From positions 1 through 58,044 of the forward strand of contig CACHEI010000011.1 of assembly GCA_902578815.1 (NCBI GenBank): a DNA stretch of 58,044 bases, read 5' to 3'. Made by a program: the position numbers and the translations under genes. Positions 1-9,443 of the stretch are shown in pieces (the first letter of the stretch is position 1; every line of letters starts with the position of its first letter). The notes beneath the pieces were generated by a model. That model did no database searches. It was given only the letters and a program-made list of their open reading frames with translations, and was not told where the DNA came from. The DNA is from an uncultured SAR116 cluster alpha proteobacterium. GTDB taxonomy: Bacteria > Pseudomonadota > Alphaproteobacteria > Puniceispirillales > Puniceispirillaceae.

Positions 1-236
1 ATGCTGCAAACATATCCATAAAAATTAATACCGTAACTCGGTTTGAACCGGAGTACCGTCTGTGCCGCCTATATTTTCCAAAAAATATTTTTTTAATTTC
101 TGCCCTATATGCAGTAGCGCGTTACAAAAAGATCGCGTCCCTTGGACCGCGCTTCTTATGTCCATATGGTTTCTCTGGAAAATCCGATGATCAGCCCCCA
201 AATGATAGCCGTCGCTTTGCATATGAAAGAGATAAA

Positions 237-791
237 ATGGGGAATACAAAGCTTTTGATCGCAGGTTTTGCTCTAGCCTCTGCGATTTCAGCACTAACTG
301 CGGAAGCTGAAACGTTCAACTATTCGGGCGGTTGCTTTTGGTGCACTGAAGCTGACTCAGAAAAGTTAGAGGGCGTCAGTGAGGTGATCAGTGGTTTTAC
401 CGGTGGTACCACTCCCAACCCGCGTTATGAACACGGCAAATGGGGCGATCATCGTGAAGCAGCTCAAATAATTTATGATCCAGCGATTATTTCCTACGAG
501 GATTTAGTCAGGCATGTTTATGCCACAATCGATTATGAGGACAATGACGGTCAGTTTTGCGACCGAGGTCGGTCCTATAGTCCTGCAATTTATTTCAAAA
601 CAGATGAAGAGCGTTTGATAGCTGAACGTTTAGCGCCTGAAACGTCGGTAGTGCCAATAGAGCCGGAAAGTACCTTTTATCCGGTAAGGGAAGAGCATCA
701 GGACTATTATAAAAAGCGGGCAATTAAGTATAAATACTACCGCGTTAGTTGTGGTAGAGATCTCCGAATCAAAAGCCTGAATGGCGGATAA
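237..791 (+). CDS. msrA: Peptide methionine sulfoxide reductase MsrA, exported form
   Basis: MsrA reduces methionine-S-sulfoxide in oxidised proteins. The GGCFWC motif at residues 31-36 carries the catalytic Cys33. A C-terminal Cys172 (VSCGRD) is a plausible resolving cysteine. The family block around residues 50-110 (GFTGG, YEHGKWGDHREA, FCDRGRSYSPAI) is intact and the 184-residue length is normal. Residues 1-24 form a hydrophobic, Ala-rich signal peptide ending AEA, so the enzyme probably acts in the periplasm. The ATG at 237 has only a weak purine-rich stretch (aaagaga) upstream. The gene stands alone, followed by about 1.1 kb with no convincing gene. Function is well supported by the motif; export is inferred from the N-terminus. 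Confidence 0.95.
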   Translation: MGNTKLLIAGFALASAISALTAEAETFNYSGGCFWCTEADSEKLEGVSEVISGFTGGTTPNPRYEHGKWGDHREAAQIIYDPAIISYEDLVRHVYATIDYEDNDGQFCDRGRSYSPAIYFKTDEERLIAERLAPETSVVPIEPESTFYPVREEHQDYYKKRAIKYKYYRVSCGRDLRIKSLNGG

Positions 792-1891
792 CAGAGCAGC
801 AGCCCCCCTAGAACTCCAAGCGCAGATAACCCGTATTAACTGGCAAAATACGCCGTTAGCAGGGCTATGCGTCAGGAACCTTACTACACATCAATCTTGG
901 TATAACGCCTATAACCGTTGCTGAACATGGGGGCGTCATCATACGTCATAAAAACCACAAGAGAAAATAGCTTTGGTATTCCCTGGTGCTGATATAGGCA
1001 TAGTGACCTGCAATTACCCTGTTCGTCATGACGTTTGCGACACGCGATCCGCGATCCACGCTCATTGAAACTTTCGACTAGCCAAGACAGCACTGTGGGA
1101 ATTTACGCTTCCTCATTTGCTTCTGATAAGCTTCTAATATGGAAAAGACCGCTCGCATTATCGAAGTTGACGATTGGAAATGTTTTAATCATTAATGAGA
1201 GAAAATTATTAAAAATGAAAAATATATTTATTTCAGAAGGTTAACCCGACTATATCTGCTGACCAAATAACCTTTTCTTTGAAAATTAAAAAAATTTGAC
1301 AACACTCTAAAACCCCACAATCAGTACTGGATGAACTCGATTTCGAACGCAGAGATGTTAGGGTTGATCTTGTGGCGGAAGTCAAAGAGGGGATGTATTG
1401 GGCGATCCGATGTAATTTCCATTGAGACAAACGCCAGAACGCCTCATACAAATGTAGTAAGCACCTTTATTAGCATTACTAAGCGAGAGACAACTATCAA
1501 TAAACTCTCCTATCGACTTATTTGCACGTCTGCAAATGGTATAAGCCAATTCTTTCATGAAGAACATCCAGAAAACTTGGCTATCTCACCTTTGGAGATT
1601 TTTTAAAATTGAATTGAGATGATTTTGGCTCTATTAAAGGCTCCTTAATGGACGCCATTTACAGCTTGCGCCGTATGAACCAAGGCCATATCAGCATGCT
1701 GCCCTGAAAAAGAGCAATACGTTTTTTTGAGAACTCCGCAAACACTCGTGGAAAAACTTTCCATTCGTGTGGTTTGGGCAAGAGTCTGACGGGATACTGG
1801 GTGTTATGGAAACCTTAAACATATTCAATTTCAAAGGACACAATCATTGACAATTCAATTTTAAGTTCTTTGGTCCATTAAATTAAACGTT
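792..1891. other. Long AT-rich intergenic region without a recognisable gene
   Basis: About 1.1 kb separates msrA from the convergent SDR gene. Only short, mutually overlapping open frames occur (for example 1331-1606 on plus and 1382-1567 on minus); none has a recognisable motif, a convincing ribosome-binding site or family similarity. The stretch 1330-1420 reads for about 30 codons in a coding-like frame (LDFERRDVRVDL) and then meets a stop, so some of this may be decayed coding sequence. I cannot name a parent gene. Confidence 0.5.
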
Positions 1892-2632
1892 TTAATGGTC
1901 TGTGGTCTTCTCAATAATTTTAAAAAACAATTTGTGGGGCATTTTACTTAGCAAAGCTAAATTTGTGGTGAACGATTTTGGGAAATGTGGCATAAAAATA
2001 TCAGTTTTCAAAGCTGCAACGATTTCTTTAGCTGCAGCATCGGCTGTAATGAGCCCTGGCATATAAAAATTATTAATCGAGGTTGCCTCTGTTTGCACAA
2101 AGCCTGGACAGATAACTTGTAGTGTAACTCCGGTTTTCTTTAAGTCGAAATACAAGGATTCACTTAAAGAAATTAATGCTGCTTTTGTAGGACCGTAAGC
2201 AGCTGCCCTTGGTAATCCACGCCATCCAGCTGCTGATGCCATAATTGCAATATGACCTGATCCTCGTTTTATCATGGATGGAATAATTGCTGCCAAAGCG
2301 TTTACCACGCCCATATAATTGATATCCATATGCTTGGCATACACGCTTGGGTCAATTTCTTTCCCGTCTTGTGGTACATAAATCCCTGCGTTAAGGATCG
2401 CAATATCAATGCTTCCTCGCATCTTTTCAGCGTAGGAAACGCAATCTGCAAGACGCGCTACTTCTGTCACATCACAAACCATCCCGTAAAAACTTTTATT
2501 TTTAGTCGTTAAATCTTCTAATCTCTCAGCTCGCCTAGCCACACCACTAACATTGTTTTTTTCTCTACAAAGCTCTGTTACGAGTGCTCTGCCAATCCCC
2601 GAACTTACACCGGTGATAAAATAATGAGCCAT
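1892..2632 (-). CDS. SDR-family oxidoreductase (AT-rich paralogue)
   Basis: Classical short-chain dehydrogenase/reductase of 246 residues, predicted to be cytosolic and NAD(P)-dependent. The Rossmann motif TGVSSGIG is at residues 7-14, NAG at 81-83, and the catalytic Ser133/Tyr146/Lys150 lie in the segments MASAAGW and YGPTK. The substrate is unknown. It is strikingly similar along its whole length to the SDR at 52278-53021 in this window (shared NAGIY.PQDG, YMGVVNALAAI, AAYGPTKAALISL, LQVICPGFV). That paralogue sits in a lipid-modification cluster, whereas this one is a solitary gene in AT-rich surroundings. The ATG at 2632 is the only sensible start, placing the Rossmann motif at the usual distance. 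A role in lipid modification is inference from the paralogue. Confidence 0.9.
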   Translation of the reverse strand: MAHYFITGVSSGIGRALVTELCREKNNVSGVARRAERLEDLTTKNKSFYGMVCDVTEVARLADCVSYAEKMRGSIDIAILNAGIYVPQDGKEIDPSVYAKHMDINYMGVVNALAAIIPSMIKRGSGHIAIMASAAGWRGLPRAAAYGPTKAALISLSESLYFDLKKTGVTLQVICPGFVQTEATSINNFYMPGLITADAAAKEIVAALKTDIFMPHFPKSFTTNLALLSKMPHKLFFKIIEKTTDH

Positions 2633-3259
2633 TTAAACCTCTAAATGCACTATTTCACGATATCACCAGAATGATTTTCCTTAATTGGTATATCGCAAAT
2701 CATGACAATATTGCATCTGCTCCTGCCGTTGTAACAAGCAATAATTATATCAAATGAGAAGAGCCACAAAAGATCCCGTTATTATTATCTATGATAGGAT
2801 TTAGGTGCTTCATGGATGTAACTCCGCAACAATAACAGAAAAAACAAAATTAAAGGCCAACAACACTATGTTGATAACATTTGAGCCACTCTCTTATCTC
2901 TTAAAAACAATTTTCGATCAGCCTGAAAGCTAGGATACACGGTCGGCGACCAGCGTTAGTAATCCCGGTCCGTGGACCGTGGTACTTGGACTGGAGGCCT
3001 TCGAACCTTAAACCTGGTTCCAACTCGACGGTTTGTTTGGGCTGATCGCCCCTCTGTTTCAGGTAATGGACGTCTTAAGTCAAAGTTTGCAGTTATGCTG
3101 GATCATGCACGGGCATTATCAGAGGTCAGCTCCTCAACGGGTTACGCAAATTGATCTGTCGAATGCCGACCTTGTGCTGGCGCACAGCAGACCGGTCGAT
3201 TTTCTAATAAGACAGGATTAAGCTTTCGATAGCCACAAGTTCAATAACCGTGGGAAGGC
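2633..3259. other. Intergenic region with a GC-richer possible gene remnant
   Basis: The first 300 bases are AT-rich and featureless. From about 2935 to 3225 composition becomes GC-richer and a plus-strand frame (about 3012-3221) reads through with coding-like amino-acid use (WFQLDGLFGLIAPL, IDLSNADLVLAHSRPVDF) but starts directly after an in-frame stop, with no ATG and no ribosome-binding site. I suspect a 3' fragment of a lost gene, but I recognise no family. Confidence 0.35.
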
Positions 3260-4474
3260 TCAGAATCCATAGGTTAGGGTGGCGATGATGGCGCTGTCCT
3301 CACTCAGTGCTGTAATGTTTGGGTCATGGTGATAGCGCGCCAGCATTCGGGCGCTGGCTTCGAAGTTCACCTTATCGGTGATCCGCCTATCGATGCTGAA
3401 AGTCACCGTCTCCGCGCCATTGTCAAGATCGCGGGTAAACAGACCAAGCATCTTGGTATCCTCGACATCATTCAAAAGCCAGCGGGCGGCGATGGTCATG
3501 TCGTTCTGGAAACCGCTATGAGACATCCCGTTGCGGCTGTCATGTGCATATTCACAGATCAGCACGATGTCGCGCCCACTGTTCAGAATGTCATAAAGGT
3601 TGTGCTCAACCCCGATCACACCAGCAAGGTAACTCTTAATCGTACCAAGTCTGTCATACTGGCCAGACCGCCAGACCAGATCTGCCTTCAGCGCTGAACC
3701 ACCGCGAAGATGCTGTATGTCGATACCAGCCTGGGTGATACGGCTGTAATCCGGTTTGATTGTGCGGTCCGCCTGCGGCAGCAGTCGCGGTTCGTTCCCG
3801 GTGCCCCGAAACCAGCTTAGGCCGAGATCGACATCGCCAAAATATCCAGACCACCGAACGGCTCTAGCGATGTTGGCACGCTCCGCTCCAGCCGAATAGG
3901 TTGCTTCTTTTGCAATGCGCAGTCCAAGACGTTCGCGGCTGGAGAGCGCCGGATAAATGTTCTCAGAAAAATTAATCGCCAGCAAATCGAGCTGACCCGG
4001 CCCGACTGGCCAGGACAAGCGCAGCATCGGCGCGCCGCGTTTTTCGCTTCGCATCAGCCCGCGGCTGAAATCTTTGCTGTTGACCACATCAACCGGATTG
4101 TAGCTTTCAACCTTTCCCCAGAAAAGGATGGTATTGCCGACAAGGATATCGGCATCGCCAAGGCGGGCCATCACATGGGCCTCGCGGATATCGATGCTGG
4201 TATCGCCCGCTGTGCCGCTACTGATCCGAGGTTGGATCAACACTTCCGCGGCGTCGCCATAGACCATTAATTCGGGGCGAGTTTCGACATGGAGAAAGCT
4301 GTCCTGCTGGCCAGCATGGGCCGTGTCACTAGGGTACCAGCTTGGCTCAGCCTTGATTTCACCGTGAAGTTCGATGTTGATCTCGGCAACAGCTGTGGTG
4401 CTGGCAATACTCGCAATGGCGATCAGCAGGGCAGTAGACAGACCCGACCAGTACGTGCAGGTCAGAACATTCAT
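3260..4474 (-). CDS. Outer-membrane beta-barrel protein linked to the RND exporter
   Basis: 404-residue exported protein. Residues 1-30 are a signal peptide ending VAEIN after an Ala/Ser-rich core. The rest alternates short polar/aromatic strands typical of a beta-barrel, and the chain ends in an aromatic residue (TLTYGF), the usual outer-membrane insertion signature. It resembles the DUF1302-like porin-type proteins that commonly accompany MMPL/RND exporters and LolA-like sorting proteins. Its ATG overlaps the last codon and stop of the upstream exporter gene (4471-4474), so the two are translationally coupled. The likely role is as the outer-membrane partner in moving a lipidic or hydrophobic substrate across the envelope. 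The exact family and substrate are inference. Confidence 0.75.
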   Translation of the reverse strand: MNVLTCTYWSGLSTALLIAIASIASTTAVAEINIELHGEIKAEPSWYPSDTAHAGQQDSFLHVETRPELMVYGDAAEVLIQPRISSGTAGDTSIDIREAHVMARLGDADILVGNTILFWGKVESYNPVDVVNSKDFSRGLMRSEKRGAPMLRLSWPVGPGQLDLLAINFSENIYPALSSRERLGLRIAKEATYSAGAERANIARAVRWSGYFGDVDLGLSWFRGTGNEPRLLPQADRTIKPDYSRITQAGIDIQHLRGGSALKADLVWRSGQYDRLGTIKSYLAGVIGVEHNLYDILNSGRDIVLICEYAHDSRNGMSHSGFQNDMTIAARWLLNDVEDTKMLGLFTRDLDNGAETVTFSIDRRITDKVNFEASARMLARYHHDPNITALSEDSAIIATLTYGF

Positions 4475-7400
4475 CGGCTGGCCTTAGGAAGTCCCTGTGG
4501 TGTGAAGTCACGCTCGGTCAGCCCCTTGCGGAAGCTGTAGTCACCCCATGACAGACTTGTAGATTTACCAGTCTGAATGTTTTCCATTATCATCACATGG
4601 GCCCGCCAGAACTGGTCCTCATATTGCTTGTAATCCATGAACTTCAGAGACTTTTCTAGATCGCCGCGGCGATTGTAGAAATCGATCTGATGTACCCGAT
4701 ACTCATCAAGATCGATGAAGGAAACCCGCTTCGAATAGCCAGAACGCTTGTTCTTCGGACGGCTTTCAACAGTGGCGCAGGTCAGCGCAACGTCATGTGT
4801 GCAGGCCGCATCCTCAATCCAGATATGCGTATTGTCAGCGACTTCTTCGGAGCCGAGATCTTCGTAGGAAAATTCCGAGGAGACGAACTTGCCTGTCCGG
4901 TTTGAAGAGGAGATTCGCTTCACACGCTTGATTGCCGGCAGGAAGATCCACTGCGAGTCATCATCCGGCTCAATCTTCGAATGGGTCAGCAGCGCCGTGC
5001 CGCGAATGTCTCGTGGCTGCGAGAAGGTGATGATCGACCGGTCACCTTCGGTGTTATCGGCGGCTTCGAGAATGGTGGAGCGGAACTTACGGATAGATTC
5101 ATTGCCAGCCTTGTTTTTCAGCACCATTTCACCATTGACAGTAACATCGCCCCAGCCCCTATCACGGCTGTCGACCTCGGTGGCGATGGCAAGTCCCTTT
5201 TCATTTGAGGGATCGTCACCAGTCGCCTTGGCCGGTGTGGAAAGCATCATCACCAGCGGCGCGGCGGCTAGGGTGGTGATCACCGCATGCAAGGCGGAGG
5301 AGTTGGCGTTGGTCTTCATGGTTTTCATCCTGTCGAGAAAGAGCAGAAGGGGTGGAAGGAAGAGGAAGTCGACGAACAGCGCGAAGCTGAGCGTGATTGC
5401 GGTGAGACGGGCCATATCCCGGTTCACCGCAAAGCCTGACTGACCAAGAATGCAGAAGCCGATCACAAGGCCGAGCGAGGTGATCGTCAGCGCCATGCCA
5501 ACCGATTTGAAGGCATAGCGCACACTGTCTTCGGCGCTTTCACCGCGCTTGCGCGCGTTGGCGTATTTCAGCATGAAATGCACCGTGTCATCGACAACAA
5601 TTCCAAGAGTCATCGCCACGACAATTGACACCGCTAGCGTCACATTACCGACCAGATAGCCCCACAGGCCAAAGCCCATCAGTGCGGGAATCAGGTTGGG
5701 CACCAGCGATACGATGCCGAGCTTAAGGTTGCGAAGCACAAGAAAGATGATAAAGGAGATGAAGACAAGTGCCAGCGTTGTGCCCTGAAGCATTGACGGC
5801 ACGTCACGCGCCGAAATCATCGTATAAACATGTGTCTGGCCTGTGACTGGGGCTTTCAGTTCTGGTGCGTTTTTGTCAAACCAGTCCTGAATTTTATGAT
5901 CAAGCGCGATCAGCTGGCGCGTGGTGGCATAGCCGACAAAGGCCGAGACCCGGGTCGAAGACCGATCGACATTGATCTGGTCTGTTAGATCCATGCCATA
6001 ACCTAGCGACATTTCATAGAGGAACAGAAATTGGGATGCTTCCTCATCCGTTTCTGGAATGCGGTAAAAGGCCGGGTCATCGCCATTCATGTTCATGTTT
6101 AGCCGCTTGATCGTGTCGCTAAGCGAGCGGATGTGGCTAACTTCAGGCTGTGCGCGAAGGAAGGTCGACAGATCTTCGACTTTGGTCAGATACGCGACCG
6201 AATTGATGCCATTCTCCTCGCCAGTGTCGACAGAATATTCGAGGACGTTCAAGCCCCCAAGCTCGGTCTCGTAAAGATCAGTGGCCTCGCGGGTCTCAAA
6301 GCTCTCATCGAAATACCGCAGGAAATCATCTTCGAGCTTGATCTGCGAGACTCCGGAAGCAAAGCCGATGATGATCATCGGAATGCCAAGAAGCAGGCGC
6401 TTCTGGTAGCAGATCACGAATTCACCAAGTGCGACCATAAACCGGTCAACTGAAGCTGTGCTTTTGTTCTGCCGGATAGGCACCCAGCAGATCAGGCCCG
6501 GAAGAAGGAACATCGTAAAAGCCCAGACGCCGATCATGCCACCGGCGACCATGTTGCCAAGCTGGCGAAAGGGCGGTGAGATTGAGAAATTTAGCGAAAG
6601 GAAACCAATCGCCGTTGTGAAAACGGCAACCGTTATACCAAGGCCGTGATCGCTCAGCGCGCGCCGAGCCCAAATGGTGCGGTCTGATGTTTCCTGCATC
6701 GTCTGACGGATTGATGACAACATATGGACGCTGCTGGCCACCGCAAGTGTCATCACCATCAATGGGGCCACGGCTGTTGCCGAATTGATGGGAATGCGGG
6801 TCCAGCCCAGCGCACCAAGCGACACCAGAGCGGACAGCGCCGCAAGGATCAGGATCAGCAAAGATCCAGTAGCCGAGCGAAGCAGCAACCCGACAATTAC
6901 AAGCATTGCCACCACCATGGCGGGTGTAAGCGTCTCGCCGTCTTTCTGGCTTGCAGTAGCGAAGGCCTGGCTCACTGCGACCGAGCCACTTGCCTTGAAC
7001 GTGATGTCTGGATATGCGGCGCGATATTCCTCTAGCAATGGGGCGAACTCGGCATTGATGTTGGGAATTTCCGAGACAAGGTCGATGCCGGGGAGTCGGA
7101 AGATCACGGAGATCGCTGTTGCCGTTCCCTCTTCATTGATGAGGCTGTTGCGAATTTCGATGCGGTCGAGCGCCACGGCCCTTGCAGCTGCAGCTTCCTC
7201 AACGGTTACCATCGACGGTTCCGTAACAAGGTCCTCGACCACCATCATGTCGCCATCAGCATAAGTGTTCTGATATCTGGTGATAGAATTCACCAGACGC
7301 ACATAGGGAAGGTTCCAGAGATCTTCGGTCAAGGCGCCGATTGCACCAAGGGTGCGCGGCGTGAATACCTCGCCATCCTCAGGAACGATGACGATCGCCA

Positions 7401-7596
7401 GATTGTCGTCCTTGGCAAATTCCTGCTCGAAGTTGTCAAGGAGCATCTTGTCAGGATTGTCTGACGCCATGAAAACCCTTCCATCAGTATCAAGCTTCAG
7501 GTTGGGAATGCCAACAAAGACGATGAAGGCCATCAGCAATGAGGTGAGCGCCATCTTTATCCTGTTGTTCACAACAAAATCGGCAAAACGTTCCAT
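4471..7596 (-). CDS. MMPL/RND exporter fused to LolA-like lipoprotein-sorting domain
   Basis: 1041 residues. About 1-755 form an RND/MMPL exporter: an N-terminal helix (residues 12-30), two large periplasmic loops and two bundles of transmembrane helices. The second bundle contains the GIVVDDTVHFM motif characteristic of this family. About 760-1041 form a separate module resembling outer-membrane lipoprotein-sorting (LolA-like) proteins. The junction is at MKTMKTNANSS, followed by what looks like a complete signal peptide ending PAKA near residue 791. In relatives these are normally two proteins; here no stop codon separates them. The chain overlaps the downstream barrel gene by 4 bases. The former signal sequence may act as a membrane segment placing the LolA-like domain in the periplasm. 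The exporter assignment is firm; the fusion should be checked for a sequencing indel near 5320. Confidence 0.85.
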   Translation of the reverse strand: MERFADFVVNNRIKMALTSLLMAFIVFVGIPNLKLDTDGRVFMASDNPDKMLLDNFEQEFAKDDNLAIVIVPEDGEVFTPRTLGAIGALTEDLWNLPYVRLVNSITRYQNTYADGDMMVVEDLVTEPSMVTVEEAAAARAVALDRIEIRNSLINEEGTATAISVIFRLPGIDLVSEIPNINAEFAPLLEEYRAAYPDITFKASGSVAVSQAFATASQKDGETLTPAMVVAMLVIVGLLLRSATGSLLILILAALSALVSLGALGWTRIPINSATAVAPLMVMTLAVASSVHMLSSIRQTMQETSDRTIWARRALSDHGLGITVAVFTTAIGFLSLNFSISPPFRQLGNMVAGGMIGVWAFTMFLLPGLICWVPIRQNKSTASVDRFMVALGEFVICYQKRLLLGIPMIIIGFASGVSQIKLEDDFLRYFDESFETREATDLYETELGGLNVLEYSVDTGEENGINSVAYLTKVEDLSTFLRAQPEVSHIRSLSDTIKRLNMNMNGDDPAFYRIPETDEEASQFLFLYEMSLGYGMDLTDQINVDRSSTRVSAFVGYATTRQLIALDHKIQDWFDKNAPELKAPVTGQTHVYTMISARDVPSMLQGTTLALVFISFIIFLVLRNLKLGIVSLVPNLIPALMGFGLWGYLVGNVTLAVSIVVAMTLGIVVDDTVHFMLKYANARKRGESAEDSVRYAFKSVGMALTITSLGLVIGFCILGQSGFAVNRDMARLTAITLSFALFVDFLFLPPLLLFLDRMKTMKTNANSSALHAVITTLAAAPLVMMLSTPAKATGDDPSNEKGLAIATEVDSRDRGWGDVTVNGEMVLKNKAGNESIRKFRSTILEAADNTEGDRSIITFSQPRDIRGTALLTHSKIEPDDDSQWIFLPAIKRVKRISSSNRTGKFVSSEFSYEDLGSEEVADNTHIWIEDAACTHDVALTCATVESRPKNKRSGYSKRVSFIDLDEYRVHQIDFYNRRGDLEKSLKFMDYKQYEDQFWRAHVMIMENIQTGKSTSLSWGDYSFRKGLTERDFTPQGLPKASR

Positions 7597-8375
7597 AAGT
7601 CTCTCTCCAGATAAGATGGCGTGCGTCCGGATAATCTGGATTGAAATTATAGGCTTTGCTTGTGTGATACCAGATGTTTGCGTCGCTCTTGTGACGTTTG
7701 TCCAACGCCTGATTTTATAACGTATTTAAGGGAGTCTAAAATATAAAGATGCTCCAAAAAAGTGGTTGATACTAGGCGGAATTTGCACTGTGGTGTTTTC
7801 ACGGTCGCCTGTCACACGCAATGGCTAATTTAAATGCAGCTGTGAACGCAGAAATAGTCTTTAACATAAAAACGCTACCTCAAATCCAATTTGGCCAAAT
7901 ATCTGATGGAAAGTCATGATTGTTGATTGCGGGGGCAGGATTTACTCAAGAGCCTCCCATTGATATTTGGATCTGCTCCTCATTCAAAGCTAAGGCAGGA
8001 TTTACTCAAAATCCGACGATTTGTCTGAATTGAAAGTCCAAGTTCTTGATGTCTTAATAAATGAATTTTGCCGCTCAAATGCAAAATCAAACCATTCATT
8101 TCCTTACCCCAATTAGAGCGACCCAAAAACCTTTGCAAGTTGATAAAGATAGCCCCCAAATTACTCGTTGCACCTTGCCAGCAAGATCGCACCTGCAATG
8201 CGCCTTTAAATGCAAATAGTAAAAACCATTTGCCTTTAACTTTTATCCTAGCAAATTGATGTCGTAAGTGATGCAAAAATTGCATCGCTTAGCCAAAAAT
8301 TTAAGGCTAGCTTTCAGGTTTGATTAGCCTTTCACTAATTATACCCAAGCAACTTGGAAACTTCGGAGTAATTCA
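7597..8375. other. Intergenic region between exporter and ABC importer, with short direct repeats
   Basis: About 780 AT-rich bases separating the divergent exporter and ABC operons. It must contain both promoters. A 16-base direct repeat (GGCAGGATTTACTCAA) occurs at 7934-7949 and 7994-8009. A minus-strand frame at 7980-8285 may be a transposase remnant and is listed separately. I looked for a TPP riboswitch upstream of the NMT1-type gene at 8376 and saw none of its conserved blocks. Confidence 0.5.
7980..8285 (-). pseudogene. Possible transposase C-terminal remnant
   Basis: An open frame of 101 codons with basic and aromatic composition. Its middle (FKGALQVRSCWQGATSNLGA, then NLQRFLG) is loosely like the C-terminal 'RGL.KVR......NL' end of IS1182-type transposases. 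There is no catalytic domain, no good ribosome-binding site and no clear terminal inverted repeats. One copy of a 16-base direct repeat (7994-8009) lies inside its end and the other just beyond. The similarity is from memory of the family and weak; it could be a chance open frame in AT-rich DNA. Confidence 0.25.
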
Positions 8376-9389
8376 ATGATCAAATTAATTTCAAAGCTAT
8401 CAGTAGCGCTCATCACAGTCATTTTTACATCTACGGCAACACACGCGACAACAAAACTCGAGTTTGCTCTAGATTGGAAATTTGAGGGCCCCTCGGCTCC
8501 ATATTTTTTGGCTATAGACAATGGACACTTCGCTAATGCAGGTCTTGAGGTTGAGATATCACCCGGAAAAGGTTCAATCGATGCTATTCCAAAAGTAGCG
8601 ACGGGTGCGTTCCCTGTTGGATTTGCTGACATAAATTCACTTATAAAATTTCTAGACCAAAATCCTGGAGCGCCCGTCACCGCGGCTATGATGATTTATG
8701 ATAAGCCGCCATTTGCTGTAATCGGCCGAAAATCGTTGGGAATTAGTGGACCCGGAGATCTTGAGGGTTCAGTTTTAGGTGCGCCTCCACCGGATGGCGC
8801 ATGGGCTCAATTTCCATCTTTTGCTAAGGCTAATGGGATTGATCTCCAAAAAATAAAAGTGGAGCCTGTTGGATTTCCAACGCGGGAGCCAATGCTCGCA
8901 GAGGGCAAGGTCGACTCTGTTACAGGCTTTTCTTTTTCATCGTTTCTTAATTTGGTCAGGCTTGGAGTTCCAGAAGATGACATTTCCACTATTCTGATGG
9001 CCGATCACGGTTTAAAGCTGTACGGAAATGCAATAATCATTAACACCGATTTTGCTGAAGCTAATTCGGATATCATCAGGGGTTTTTTGGTTGCTGTTGC
9101 TGAAGGCTGGAAAGATGCTATCGATAATCCCGGGTCAGCTGCGAAAGCTTTGATCAAGCGCAACCCTGCTGCAGACGCAGAGCTGGAAGAGCGTCGACTT
9201 AAGCTTGCCATCGATGCTAACGTCCTAACCGATTACGTTATAGCCAACGGTATGGGGATCGTGGATGAAACAAGATTTGCTGAAGCAATTGAGCAACTTG
9301 GTGAGACCTATGACTATAAAATCACACCAAATGCTTCTTTATATTTCACCGATGAATATCTCCCAAAGGGAGCTATACCATTGCAATAA
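8376..9389 (+). CDS. NMT1/THI5-family ABC transporter substrate-binding protein
   Basis: 337-residue periplasmic binding protein. Residues 1-25 are a signal peptide (hydrophobic core, ending THA). The mature part has the SsuA/NMT1/THI5 layout: LEFALDWKFEGPSAPYFLA near the start, the lobe-1 turn (IDAIPKVATGAFPVGFAD) and an E/G-rich C-terminal half. This superfamily binds pyrimidine precursors of thiamine, sulfonates, nitrate or taurine; the ligand here cannot be decided. It is the first gene of an operon with the ATPase (9444) and permease (10244). A cggag Shine-Dalgarno lies 8 bases before the ATG. A strong hairpin follows the stop codon, probably stabilising this message relative to the transporter genes. 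Confidence 0.9.
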   Translation: MIKLISKLSVALITVIFTSTATHATTKLEFALDWKFEGPSAPYFLAIDNGHFANAGLEVEISPGKGSIDAIPKVATGAFPVGFADINSLIKFLDQNPGAPVTAAMMIYDKPPFAVIGRKSLGISGPGDLEGSVLGAPPPDGAWAQFPSFAKANGIDLQKIKVEPVGFPTREPMLAEGKVDSVTGFSFSSFLNLVRLGVPEDDISTILMADHGLKLYGNAIIINTDFAEANSDIIRGFLVAVAEGWKDAIDNPGSAAKALIKRNPAADAELEERRLKLAIDANVLTDYVIANGMGIVDETRFAEAIEQLGETYDYKITPNASLYFTDEYLPKGAIPLQ

Positions 9390-9402
9390 ATTAACTTAAC
9401 GT

Positions 9403-9424
9403 ATAGCCCAAGTGATTGGGCTAT
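9403..9424 (+). promoter_or_regulatory. Intercistronic hairpin after the binding-protein gene
   Basis: A perfect 9-bp stem (ATAGCCCAA / TTGGGCTAT) with a four-base GTGA loop. There is no following T-tract, so it is more likely an mRNA-stabilising or attenuating element than a full terminator. It sits between the highly expressed type of gene (binding protein) and the ATPase gene. The second ABC importer in this window has an equivalent hairpin at 24564-24589. Confidence 0.7.
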
Positions 9425-9443
9425 GTAATGTCTCGGGAAATTT

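Noticed and set aside
25..294. 89-codon minus-strand frame at the left edge
   Set aside because: It overlaps the start and signal peptide of msrA, has no motif and no ribosome-binding site; it is a chance frame.
1331..1606. 91-codon plus-strand frame and its 61-codon antisense partner in the 0.8-1.9 kb gap
   Set aside because: Both strands are open over the same DNA, neither shows family features or a ribosome-binding site. Kept only as part of the intergenic description.
2940..3020. tRNA-like GC-rich stretch with TTCGAA
   Set aside because: It contains a TTCGAA like a T-arm, but no acceptor stem or anticodon arm can be paired around it.
8290..8375. Possible TPP (THI-box) riboswitch before the NMT1/THI5-type gene
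   Set aside because: The conserved CTGAGA and ACCTGA blocks are absent, so thiamine control is not supported.
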